Shown here one piece after another: positions 23,816 to 31,608 of a DNA stretch of 64,000 nucleotides (position 1 is its first letter; each line of letters starts with the position of its first letter). A program made the position numbers and the translations under genes. Location: the NCBI GenBank assembly GCA_026014735.1, contig JAOZHT010000001.1, positions 434,001 to 498,000 on the forward strand. Reading direction: 5' to 3'. The stretch is from Candidatus Bathyarchaeota archaeon (GTDB taxonomy: Archaea; Thermoproteota; Bathyarchaeia; Bathyarchaeales; Bathycorpusculaceae). The notes under the pieces are model-generated. The model had not been told where the DNA came from, searched no databases, and saw nothing but the letters and a program-made list of their open reading frames with translations.

Positions 23816-25312
23816 ATGCCCTTGGTATATTCAGAGTGGGTTAGACGAAAACAAAGCGAAGTGTTAAACTGGCAAATCAACAAGCCAAATGACGATGACG
23901 ATGGCGGTTTCTGCGCGGAAAAACCCCACGACGTCGGCGGCGTTTGGACCACCGCGGAAACCCTCTTCATTCTCCTAAAATACAAACTTCTCCCCCCACA
24001 AGACAGCCGCATCCAACGCGCCAAAAACTGGCTTCTGCGTCACCAAAATCTCGGTGGCGACTACGGTGATGGTTGGCCCCTGATTAACCGCGGCAACAGC
24101 TTCGTTGACACCACGGCACGTGCGGTTCTTGCGTTGTCGTTTTTTGCAGGCGAAATCGAAGTTAAAGAGGCGATTCGGCGCGCTAAAGATTGGCTCTTGG
24201 AGAACCAGAACGAGGATGGCGGCTGGAGCATCTGGAAATACGAAGACAGCCTCGTTTCAGCCACCAGCTTTGTGTTGGTGGCGCTGCGGCAGCTGGTTGA
24301 TTTGTTCCCAGACGACCAAAACGCTAAACTCGCCACCTTAAACGGGGCTGCATGGCTTAAGGCGGCGCAGAACCCAAGCACGGGCCTTTGGGGCTTTGAA
24401 CCCAACGGGCGCCTAGCGGAGTCGGAAACAAACAACGCCAGCACCCGCATGGCGGTTTACGCGCTTTTCATGTTAGGTGAGGATTTGGAGGAGTATTTGC
24501 CTGCGCTGAAATCCTTCATAGCAGAATTCGAAGCGGAGGGCAGATGGCGCACTATCCCCGAAACCTACACGCTCAAGTACTTTGGTGAAGGCCTTGATCA
24601 GCGGCTCTCATGGTTTAACGCGCCCTTTATGGTTATGATGCTGGTGACTTATGCACGCTGCGTGCCGGGATGCGTGGGCATTAAACCCATAATCGACGGT
24701 GCCGAGTCACTCAAGAAATTCGATGCAGTCTACCAGGGTATGGAAGTCACCGACATCTCCGTCGGCGGCAACCTCGACATCCGCCCCTGGGCGTCAGTGC
24801 AGTACCTTCGCGGCTTGCTTGAGGCAGAATCCTACCTTCAAGACCACCTCGACGAGTACGTGGAGGTTATGGGCAAAAAAGTCGCCGTCATCGAAAAAGC
24901 CGGGATGCTCAAGTCCATGCCGATTCTGATGCCTCATAAACGCACCAGCAGCGTGTATGCAAGCGGCAAATTCTACATTATGTTAGTGCCGCTTTTGGGT
25001 TTAAGCCTAATAGGCATCGCTTACTTGACGGCGCATGTGGGCTTTGAGGTTTCTGCAATCGTGGGGTTGTTTGCTGTTTACATCGTAACCTTTGGGATTC
25101 TGCTCACGGGCTTTAAGCAGAAAGTTATCTCTAAATCAAAATTCTGCTTCATGTACTTCCCCATCTGGGCGCTGGCAGTCGCGGGGACAGTGCTCCTGTT
25201 CCTCGGTGAACACATCGAGGGGCTTGTGGTGCTGCTGCTCATTGGGTTCCCTGAGTTGCTTTCGCTGGTTATGAATAAACTCGGCAAAGAAGAACACGAC
25301 AACAAAGAATAG
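23816..25312 (+). CDS. Alpha/alpha-toroid (prenyltransferase/squalene-cyclase repeat) protein with membrane tail
   Basis: Residues about 25-330 contain repeats like those of terpenoid cyclases and protein prenyltransferases: GGFCAEKPHDVGGVWTTAET, GDYGDGWP, NQNEDGGWSIW and NPSTGLWGFEP. These build an alpha/alpha barrel. The acidic DxDD catalytic motif of squalene cyclases is not seen, so it may bind rather than cyclise. From about residue 385 four hydrophobic helices form a membrane tail, an unusual combination. It is divergent from orc1/cdc6. Either GTG 23813 or ATG 23816 may start it. Function unknown. Confidence 0.7.
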   Translation: MPLVYSEWVRRKQSEVLNWQINKPNDDDDGGFCAEKPHDVGGVWTTAETLFILLKYKLLPPQDSRIQRAKNWLLRHQNLGGDYGDGWPLINRGNSFVDTTARAVLALSFFAGEIEVKEAIRRAKDWLLENQNEDGGWSIWKYEDSLVSATSFVLVALRQLVDLFPDDQNAKLATLNGAAWLKAAQNPSTGLWGFEPNGRLAESETNNASTRMAVYALFMLGEDLEEYLPALKSFIAEFEAEGRWRTIPETYTLKYFGEGLDQRLSWFNAPFMVMMLVTYARCVPGCVGIKPIIDGAESLKKFDAVYQGMEVTDISVGGNLDIRPWASVQYLRGLLEAESYLQDHLDEYVEVMGKKVAVIEKAGMLKSMPILMPHKRTSSVYASGKFYIMLVPLLGLSLIGIAYLTAHVGFEVSAIVGLFAVYIVTFGILLTGFKQKVISKSKFCFMYFPIWALAVAGTVLLFLGEHIEGLVVLLLIGFPELLSLVMNKLGKEEHDNKE

Positions 25313-25408
25313 GTAGCTACAATTTGCCCTTTTTTTAATTTCTTAGTTTAATTTGTAAACAAAACCCTAATAAATGAATACTGCAATCCATATTTTCCGA
25401 AACCAAAC

Positions 25409-25966
25409 ATGATACCAAAGTACTTCTTCTTCACAAAAGGAGTTGGAAAACACAAAGAGCAACTCCAATCCTTCGAATTAGCCCTCCGAGACGCAGGCAT
25501 CCAAATGTGCAACCTAGTCAGCGTGTCAAGCATCGTGCCCCCCGGCTGCGAGCAGCTTACACGCGAAAAAGGCTTAAAGATGATTCAGCCCGGAGAAATC
25601 ACCTTCGTAGTCATCGCCCGCAACGCAACCAACGAGCCCCACCGCCTCGTCGCATCCAGCGTAGGCGTCGCCATCCCCAGCGGCAAAAACCAGTACGGCT
25701 ACCTGAGCGAGCATCATAGCTTTGGGCAAACCGACGAAACCGCAGGCGACTACGCAGAGGACCTTGCCGCCACCATGCTTGCCACCACGATGGGTATACA
25801 GTTTGACCCCGAAACCGCCTGGGATGAACGCAAAAAAATCTTCAAAACCACCGGGCTCATCATAAAAACCGCTAACAGCACGCAGTCGGCGTCAGGCGAC
25901 AAAAACGGGCTCTGGACCACCACAGTGTCTGCAGCGGTGTTTGTGCCCGAAGAAAACAGCAAATAA
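25409..25966 (+). CDS. pdaD: Pyruvoyl-dependent arginine decarboxylase
   Basis: This 185-residue proenzyme has [13 protein letters not shown], in which the Ser40-Ser41 bond is cut to form the pyruvoyl group. [17 protein letters not shown] and [10 protein letters not shown] follow. The enzyme makes agmatine from arginine, the first step of polyamine synthesis, and agmatine also modifies archaeal tRNA-Ile. Length and motifs fit the family well. It stands alone behind an AT-rich promoter region. Confidence 0.93.
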   Translation: MIPKYFFFTKGVGKHKEQLQSFELALRDAGIQMCNLVSVSSIVPPGCEQLTREKGLKMIQPGEITFVVIARNATNEPHRLVASSVGVAIPSGKNQYGYLSEHHSFGQTDETAGDYAEDLAATMLATTMGIQFDPETAWDERKKIFKTTGLIIKTANSTQSASGDKNGLWTTTVSAAVFVPEENSK

Positions 25967-26176
25967 CGCAAAAAATGAAAGTGAGCTAAGCAAGTTCCTT
26001 TATGGCTTGCTTCCCTAATTGTTTGAGGTTTTCTTTTAAGGCGTCGCCTTAGGCTCTGAGTTACTTGTGCAGAATTATGCCCATTTACTTCTTGAATTTA
26101 AAAAACAAAAATTGTGGCTAAGAGAGAAACGGTATGCTAACCTTTTGGGGTTGTAATAGGGGGAAGGGGGGAGTGT

Positions 26177-26401
26177 TTAGTATGGGTCTTTTTTGCCTGT
26201 CATGTATGCCCAGACGCCGACGAGCACGACGGTTAGGGCTGCTCCTGCGAATCCCGAGATCAGGTAGTTAGTTGCGCCGCCGAGCAGGGGCAGGACTGTT
26301 ACGAGCCAGGGGATGACGATGGTGGCTGTGAGTTGTGCGATGATGCCTGCGAGGAATCCCAAAACGGCTATTATGCCAAATACTTTCAATCTACTGTTCA
26401 T
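26177..26401 (-). CDS. Small two-helix membrane protein
   Basis: The product is 74 residues from the ATG at 26401, chosen because AAGGTGA lies six bases upstream; an upstream ATG at 26431 would add ten residues without such a site. Two hydrophobic helices (FGIIAVLGFLAGIIAQLTATIV and YLISGFAGAALTVVLVGVWAYM) flank a short loop, with a basic tail KKDPY. I do not recognise a family. It is divergent from the cdv operon. Confidence 0.65.
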   Translation of the reverse strand: MNSRLKVFGIIAVLGFLAGIIAQLTATIVIPWLVTVLPLLGGATNYLISGFAGAALTVVLVGVWAYMTGKKDPY

Positions 26402-26532
26402 TATGTTCACCTTTGGTACTTGGTTGGTCAACGCATCATTTTAGTGTAACTAACACGTTTATGTATAAAACCATCAATCCGCAGTACCCCTTTTACTGGC
26501 AAATTTTAAACAAGCATGGACAATTGCTCACC

Positions 26533-26556
26533 ACGTATATCCGTACATATATACGT
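26533..26556. promoter_or_regulatory. Perfect inverted repeat upstream of cdv operon
   Basis: Arms ACGTATAT and ATATACGT are exact inverse complements separated by eight bases, and an extra CGTACAT unit lies in the spacer and again at 26553. The element sits 72-95 bases upstream of the first cdv gene and faces the divergent small membrane gene. It could bind a cell-cycle regulator; no binding protein is known here. Confidence 0.45.
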
Positions 26557-26627
26557 ACATATTTCCAACATATTAACAATGCATAATTCGTTTTCCAGCA
26601 CTCTAACGCGGTATAGAGGTAATCAAA

Positions 26628-27287
26628 TTGTCAGAACGATTCGCTAAAAAGTGGGAAGCAAAACGTGATGAGCAAGCATTCGGGGACCGCATAAAAGACG
26701 CAGTAAAACCGCCGGGACCACTCAAACCACGTCTTGACTTCGCAGTCAGACGCATTGAACTCCAAGTCCAAAAACTCGACCAGGCAAACGAAAGATTCAG
26801 CCAACGCGACAAAGCCATCTTCGCACGCATCGTCGACGCATACACAAAGCATGACAGTGCACGCGCAAACGTCTTCGCAAACGAACTTGCAGAAGTTAGA
26901 AAAATGTCCAAGTTAATCATGAATGCTAAACTTGCTCTCGAGCAGATTACATTAAGATTACGAACTGTATCAGAATTAGGCGACGTAGTCTCTACACTCG
27001 GCCCAGCTGTCGGTGTTCTACGCTCGGTCAGATCAGGCTTAGTCAGTGTATTTCCAGAGGCAGAAAATGAACTTGGCGAAATCGGTAACATGCTTAGCGG
27101 AATCATGATTGAAGCTGGCCAAGGCAGCGGCATGACCCTCAACTTCGACACAGTCAACGAGGACGCATCAAAGATCCTAACTGAAGCAGCAACTGTTGCA
27201 GAGCAGAAAATTAAAGACAAGTTCCCAGACCTACCCCCAGGAATGCCATCGACCCCTGCTTCTCAGGCAGAGAAAACAACATTCTAA
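26628..27287 (+). CDS. cdvB: ESCRT-III-like protein (CdvB paralog without winged helix)
   Basis: This 219-residue helical protein matches the Snf7 core: RIELQVQKLDQANERFSQRD (45-64), ANELAEVRKMSKLIMNAKLAL and RLRTVSELGDVVSTLGPAVG. The tail has a proline-rich KFPDLPPGMP, resembling a MIM2 motif that binds the Vps4/CdvC MIT domain. It forms filaments that constrict the membrane at division. It starts at TTG with GAGG seven bases upstream. It is followed by cdvA, the second cdvB and cdvC, all tightly spaced. The C-terminal winged helix of the longer paralog is absent. Confidence 0.87.
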   Translation: MSERFAKKWEAKRDEQAFGDRIKDAVKPPGPLKPRLDFAVRRIELQVQKLDQANERFSQRDKAIFARIVDAYTKHDSARANVFANELAEVRKMSKLIMNAKLALEQITLRLRTVSELGDVVSTLGPAVGVLRSVRSGLVSVFPEAENELGEIGNMLSGIMIEAGQGSGMTLNFDTVNEDASKILTEAATVAEQKIKDKFPDLPPGMPSTPASQAEKTTF

Positions 27288-27307
27288 GATAAGGAGGAAA
27301 ACAAAAA

Positions 27308-28039
27308 ATGTCCTACTCCAATCTTTTTCTCTCTATCGGTAAACCCATCAAGAACGAATACGGACGAGTAATCGGAAAAGTCGCATCATTTGCGCTCTCA
27401 CCAAACGGCAAATTCGACGCAGCATACATCGAATTTGGCGACGGCCAATTCTCCAAGCAGCCCATGGAAAGCCTACGTTTCAGTGGCGCTGAAATCACAT
27501 TCATCTCAAAAATCAAATCACAAGCAGGCATCCTTTGTGATCACATACCCCTCATCTGGCGCAAAGACGAAGCCCTAAAGGATCTGGTGGATAAAAAGAA
27601 AATCACCCCTGACGTTTACCAGGAACTCCACAGCAGCTTCGAAAGCGTCCTCTCCCAGCTTAAGAAGGAAGCGCAAGTAATCATCGACGAATCATCCATA
27701 GAAGTCGAGCGCTGCCAGGAAGAGATTTCCTCGCTAAGCTACGCGATTGCTAACTTGGAAATCGAGCATGAAATCGGCAAAGTCGACGATGAAAACTACA
27801 GTGCAGCCTTCGGGCTTTTGCAAGAAACCCTGCGGCGGGCAACCACCGAGAAAACTGACTATGAACTCACCAAGAGCCGCCTATCCAGTGTGCTATTGGG
27901 CGAGCAAAGCCAGCCCGCACCTAAGCCTCAGCCGGTTGCAAACAAGATTTACGCCGAGCAGGTTACTAACACAGCTACCAAGCTACCTGAGCCCCCTGTT
28001 GTCGTCTACGTGAAAGATATCGGAAAAACAAGCGCTTAA
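27308..28039 (+). CDS. cdvA: CdvA-like division protein
   Basis: The 243-residue protein starts with a PRC-barrel-like beta domain (about 5-75: GKPIKNEYGRVIGKVASFAL). A coiled coil follows at about 90-190. The C-terminal segment ends PEPPVVVYVKDIGK, resembling the ESCRT-III-binding peptide that recruits the CdvB winged helix. CdvA binds DNA and membrane and positions ESCRT-III at mid-cell; it is characteristic of TACK archaea. AAGGAGG lies just upstream of the ATG. It sits second in the operon. Confidence 0.85.
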   Translation: MSYSNLFLSIGKPIKNEYGRVIGKVASFALSPNGKFDAAYIEFGDGQFSKQPMESLRFSGAEITFISKIKSQAGILCDHIPLIWRKDEALKDLVDKKKITPDVYQELHSSFESVLSQLKKEAQVIIDESSIEVERCQEEISSLSYAIANLEIEHEIGKVDDENYSAAFGLLQETLRRATTEKTDYELTKSRLSSVLLGEQSQPAPKPQPVANKIYAEQVTNTATKLPEPPVVVYVKDIGKTSA

Positions 28040-28079
28040 ACGGGAATGGACTACACGGTAGGTTGTGGAGGGACAAGAC

Positions 28080-28991
28080 ATGAAAAGCTTCACTAACCAA
28101 TCCCCTCCCCCTATTCGTGAAGTCGCCACTAAATCTATTTATACACTTAAAATCCAGCAGAACAAGCTGGAGCAAGCAAGTTTTCGCCTTAAAGAGCGGG
28201 ATCGTGTTCTTTTTGAAACCTGCATGAGTGCACTTAAAAAGAACAACAAAGACAAAGCAGCGATTTGCGCCACCGAAATCGCTGAGGTCCGCAAGTTAAT
28301 CAGCTTCATCGGTAACGTGCATTTAGCCATTGAACGGGTTGTTATGCGCCTTGAAACCATCAAGGAACTCGGTGACATAGTCACTGACCTTAAACCTGCA
28401 CTTACCCTGCTTCAGGGTGTTTCCCAGCAGCTATTCCAGGTGCTTCCTGATGTAAGCAGCGAACTCAGTAACGTTAACTCAACTATTCAGGAAACCCTCC
28501 ATGCTACCAAGCTCTCCGCCGACGAGAACCTGGTTCCAGTGGGCAAAAAAACCGAGGCGGGCGAAGAAATCCTAAAGGAGGTCTCCTGCTTTATGGAGCA
28601 AAAACTCTCCGAAGCCCTGCCTGAGCCGCCTGCTGCGGCGCCAGTCAAGGAGAAAGTAGCTAAAGAGCCTCAAACTCCCATCCGGGAATTGGTGGCTTTA
28701 ACCGCGAGTTCCTCGCAGGTGTTTGGCAAGAAAACCGTTGAGGAAGCAGGGTTTGACCCCGAGAAATCCATGTTTACCTTCAAGAAATCCGAGATTAAAG
28801 AGTTCTCGCTTAAAGTTACCAAGCCAGCGTTGGAAGACGTGCTTTTAGAGTACGTGCGTAAAAGCAACGGCGAAATCGATTTAAGCCGATGTTCCAATGA
28901 ACTGCAGACTTCCAACGAGGAAATTGAACGTGCCCTCGAAGCGTTAGGAACGCAGGGAAAAATCAAGATAGAGTTACGTTCGCCTGAATAA
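28080..28991 (+). CDS. cdvB: CdvB with C-terminal winged helix
   Basis: The protein is 303 residues from ATG 28080, which follows GGAGG at 28067-28071; a GTG at 28065 would place that site inside the gene. The Snf7 core includes NKLEQASFRLKERDRVLFE and AICATEIAEVRKLISFIGNV, a match to the first cdvB. A proline-rich linker (PEPPAAAPVKE) leads to a C-terminal winged helix (about 240-303: LEDVLLEYVRKSNGEIDLSR). That domain receives CdvA's tail. This is the canonical CdvB; the upstream copy is its shorter partner. Confidence 0.88.
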   Translation: MKSFTNQSPPPIREVATKSIYTLKIQQNKLEQASFRLKERDRVLFETCMSALKKNNKDKAAICATEIAEVRKLISFIGNVHLAIERVVMRLETIKELGDIVTDLKPALTLLQGVSQQLFQVLPDVSSELSNVNSTIQETLHATKLSADENLVPVGKKTEAGEEILKEVSCFMEQKLSEALPEPPAAAPVKEKVAKEPQTPIRELVALTASSSQVFGKKTVEEAGFDPEKSMFTFKKSEIKEFSLKVTKPALEDVLLEYVRKSNGEIDLSRCSNELQTSNEEIERALEALGTQGKIKIELRSPE

Positions 28992-29020
28992 GCAAACGAG
29001 AAGGAGAGAGAAAAAATCAA

Positions 29021-30202
29021 ATGAGTGCTTCAAACGAGTTAGAGAAAGCGGCAACAGCGTATGCTTTGGATGCTGTGCGCCTAGATAAGCAGGGGCAGAA
29101 AGGCAGAGCCATAACCCTCTACCAGAAAGCCATCGAGAGCCTCCTGCAGCTGGTGCAGCTTTATCCGGAGTATGGCCTCAATAAAGTTTACGTGCAACGC
29201 GCAATCGCCTACCAGGAGCGCATAAAGGCGCTTCAGGGAGCAGTTTCGCCGATGGAGATGAATCAAGCAGCCAACGAAGACGGCGAAGGAGGAGGAGCAG
29301 CAACCATGGATGGAAACGGATTAGCTAAACCCAACAATGAAGAGTTAGTGATCACCGAGAAACCTAAAGTTAACTGGGACGAAGTTGTCGGCTTAGACGT
29401 CGCTAAAAAAGCCGTTAAAGAAGCCATCGTTTACCCCGTGCAGCGCCCTGACTTGTTCCCGTTGGGGTGGCCAAGGGGCATCTTGCTGTTTGGTCCTCCG
29501 GGCTGCGGCAAAACCTTGCTGGCGGCTGCGGTGGCAACGGAGATCGAGGCGAATTTCTACTCGATTGATGCAGCTTCGATTATGTCTAAGTGGCTGGGCG
29601 AAGCCGAGCAGAACGTGGCAAAGCTGTTTGGTTCAGCACGCAAGAGCAGCAACGAGGGCAAACCCGCCATCGTATTCGTGGATGAATTGGACTCGCTTAT
29701 GGGCGCTCACACTAACGAGGTCGGCGGCGAAATCCGCGTGCGCAACCAGTTCCTTAAGGAGATGGACGGCATCATGGATAAGGGCAAAGCGCTCCACGTC
29801 TACGTGATCGGCGCAACCAACAAGCCCTGGGACCTGGACTGGGCGTTTATTCGACGGTTCCAGAAACGCATCTTGGTTCCGCTGGCAGACCATGGTACAC
29901 GCCTCAGCATGCTCAAGCTCTACTCGAGCAACCTGCAGATTAGCCCAGACGTGGACCTGCATGAACTCGCAAGGCTCGCCGAGGGCTTCTCGGGAAGCGA
30001 CATACGCGATGTTTGCCAGTCTGCGCAGCTTAAACTCATCGGTGAATTCTTCGAGTCAGGCAAAGCCATGGACAAGGAAGCAAAGCCGCGTCCGTTGACG
30101 ATGGCTGATTTCCGCCAGATACTGGAGGAACGCAAACCCAGCGTCTCGCTGGATATGCTTTCGATGTATAACCGATGGTTCGAGGCATTCAAGGCACTAT
30201 AG
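29021..30202 (+). CDS. cdvC: CdvC / Vps4-family AAA ATPase
   Basis: This 393-residue protein has an N-terminal MIT domain (1-75, helical, YQKAIESLLQLVQLYPE) and an AAA domain. The AAA domain carries Walker A GPPGCGKT (158-165), Walker B IVFVDELD (217-224), sensor GATNKPWDLDWAFIRRF with the arginine finger, and a C-terminal helical part. Vps4 disassembles ESCRT-III filaments during scission; the MIT domain would bind the MIM2-like tails of the two CdvB proteins. It has a GAAGGAGAGAG ribosome-binding site and closes the operon. Confidence 0.93.
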   Translation: MSASNELEKAATAYALDAVRLDKQGQKGRAITLYQKAIESLLQLVQLYPEYGLNKVYVQRAIAYQERIKALQGAVSPMEMNQAANEDGEGGGAATMDGNGLAKPNNEELVITEKPKVNWDEVVGLDVAKKAVKEAIVYPVQRPDLFPLGWPRGILLFGPPGCGKTLLAAAVATEIEANFYSIDAASIMSKWLGEAEQNVAKLFGSARKSSNEGKPAIVFVDELDSLMGAHTNEVGGEIRVRNQFLKEMDGIMDKGKALHVYVIGATNKPWDLDWAFIRRFQKRILVPLADHGTRLSMLKLYSSNLQISPDVDLHELARLAEGFSGSDIRDVCQSAQLKLIGEFFESGKAMDKEAKPRPLTMADFRQILEERKPSVSLDMLSMYNRWFEAFKAL

Positions 30203-30599
30203 GAGGCAAAGCAAAAGCAAGGGTACAGGCGGGTTGGGTGGAAAGGTTTGGAGAACAATAATTTTTGCACGCTCTCCCTTCTCCCCCCTCAAACTATCTC
30301 CAGGCCCCACAAACCCCAAAGGTCAACCCGCCTAAACCTCGCTTGCTTGCACAGACCTATCCCCCCTCTATATATAGCAATCAAAACCTGCGTTAGCTGT
30401 TTTTGTCTGGTTGTTTTGGGTGGGGCCGCTATTTTTTTGCTCATACTCACCTCTCTTAGTTTGAGGTTTGTTTTGAATAAAGTTTGCGTTAGAGCATCGC
30501 TGCTTCACTTTCGCTGTCCCCTCCACTGCCGCCGGGCGTCGTTTGGCTGATAATTTAAATAAGCAAAACCTGCCACAAAGGGGTTTTCGGGAGAAAAAC
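30203..30599. other. Intergenic region with repeat element B
   Basis: No gene is supported in this 397-base gap; the frames in it lack ribosome-binding sites and plausible composition. The minus strand carries the second copy of the TATA/G-run element at 30337-30377. An AT-rich TAATTTAAATAAG at 30551-30563 is the promoter of the RecA-like gene. Confidence 0.5.
30337..30377 (-). repeat. TATA/G-run element, copy B
   Basis: Read on the minus strand it begins with CTATATATAG, then AGGGGGGATAGG and GTGCAAGCAAGC, in the same order and spacing as copies A and C. Transcription would head back toward the 3' end of cdvC across a GC-rich stretch, with no gene in that direction. Confidence 0.5.
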
Positions 30600-31334
30600 A
30601 TGCAGAACCTAACCTTTAAACCAGCCCTAACGCGGAACGAGCAACCAGCGCTTTCGCTGAATATGCCTCTTCTCGACGGGCTTTTCCCCGGGTTTAGCTG
30701 CGGCGACTTCGCTGTCCTCTATGGTTCCCGCTCCGTGACCTCGTTGACTTCCCTGCTTTGCGTGCGGGCGCAGTTGCCGGTGCAGCTGGGCGGCTTAGCA
30801 AGCAGCGTGGTCTTCATCGACGGCGGCGTCACCTTTCGCCTCTACAACGTAGCCCGCTTAGCCCAGCTCTACCAGCTTAACCCCGAGGGGGCGCTAAAGA
30901 AAATCTACATATCCCGAGCCTTCACCGCCTACCAGCTAACCGCCCTGATAATGGAGCGCCTCGAGCAAGCCGTGGCGGCATACAACGCCAAAGTCGTCGT
31001 TATCTCTGATTTAGCAGGCTTTTTCCTTGACAACAACATCGCCGCAGAGGAGGCTCAGCGCATCTACAGCCAACTCGCCACCTACCTCGCCAACTTCGCC
31101 CGCCAACACCAAATCGCCCTCATCGCCACGTATCTGCCTCATCAGGGCAGCAAACGGGAAAGCCTCCTCCAGGAAGTAACCGCCAAATACGCCAGCACCG
31201 TGCTGCGCTTCACCAAAACATCGCATGGCAAAGAAGTCGCCCTCGAAAAACACCCCACCTACAAGCTGGGCAGCGCTGACTTATCAGCCAAAAAACTCGC
31301 CTTAACAGATTTTATGGGTGGCGGCGTTGGGTAA
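30600..31334 (+). CDS. RecA/RadA-superfamily protein with degenerate Walker A
   Basis: This 244-residue protein has the RecA-core layout: LSLNMPLLDGLFPGFSCGDF, a P-loop position reading LYGSRSVTSL, a strand with VVFIDGG, and a Walker B-like VVVISDLAGFF. Lysine and threonine of GxxxxGKT are missing, so ATP binding is doubtful. I start at ATG 30600 behind GGGAG, since the in-frame TTG at 30543 precedes the TATA box. The gene overlaps the next by 17 bp and leads to a PolB in the same direction. By analogy with bacterial ImuA/SulA-like RecA paralogs that serve error-prone polymerases, it may be an accessory factor. RadB is an alternative. Confidence 0.7.
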   Translation: MQNLTFKPALTRNEQPALSLNMPLLDGLFPGFSCGDFAVLYGSRSVTSLTSLLCVRAQLPVQLGGLASSVVFIDGGVTFRLYNVARLAQLYQLNPEGALKKIYISRAFTAYQLTALIMERLEQAVAAYNAKVVVISDLAGFFLDNNIAAEEAQRIYSQLATYLANFARQHQIALIATYLPHQGSKRESLLQEVTAKYASTVLRFTKTSHGKEVALEKHPTYKLGSADLSAKKLALTDFMGGGVG

Positions 31335-31608
31335 AACCGTTGAATCCTACCGCATGGCAGTCGAGGATGAAATCCGCCGCTGGAGCGGCTTTGCCAAAGC
31401 CCTGCGCCGAGAAGACCGCGAAGCCTTCGACGCCCTCATGGATGCCTGCCGCAGCTACGCCTCAGCCGCCAGCAACGCCACCAAACCCATCCTCTTCGAA
31501 CCCATGATGATGTCGATTGTGCTTTCCCAGCAAATCCGCATAGAGCATCTGCAGAGGGAAATCGATGACCTCAAAACCCACCGGTCCAGCAGCGCCCAGC
31601 AAGGTTAA
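31318..31608 (+). CDS. 96-residue helical protein between RecA-like and PolB genes
   Basis: It starts at GTG 31318, overlapping the RecA-like gene by 17 bp, and ends 44 bp inside the PolB gene. It is charged and helical: EDEIRRWSGFAKALRREDRE, FDALMDACRSYASAASN, and a C-terminal SQQIRIEHLQREIDDLKTH resembling a short coiled coil. I cannot assign a family. Its strict overlap with both neighbours implies a subunit or bridge of one complex. Confidence 0.75.
   Translation: MAALGKTVESYRMAVEDEIRRWSGFAKALRREDREAFDALMDACRSYASAASNATKPILFEPMMMSIVLSQQIRIEHLQREIDDLKTHRSSSAQQG

Noticed and set aside
30248-30550. A 100-residue protein in the gap after cdvC
   Set aside because: Low-complexity, no ribosome-binding site, and it overlaps the repeat element and the RecA-like promoter.
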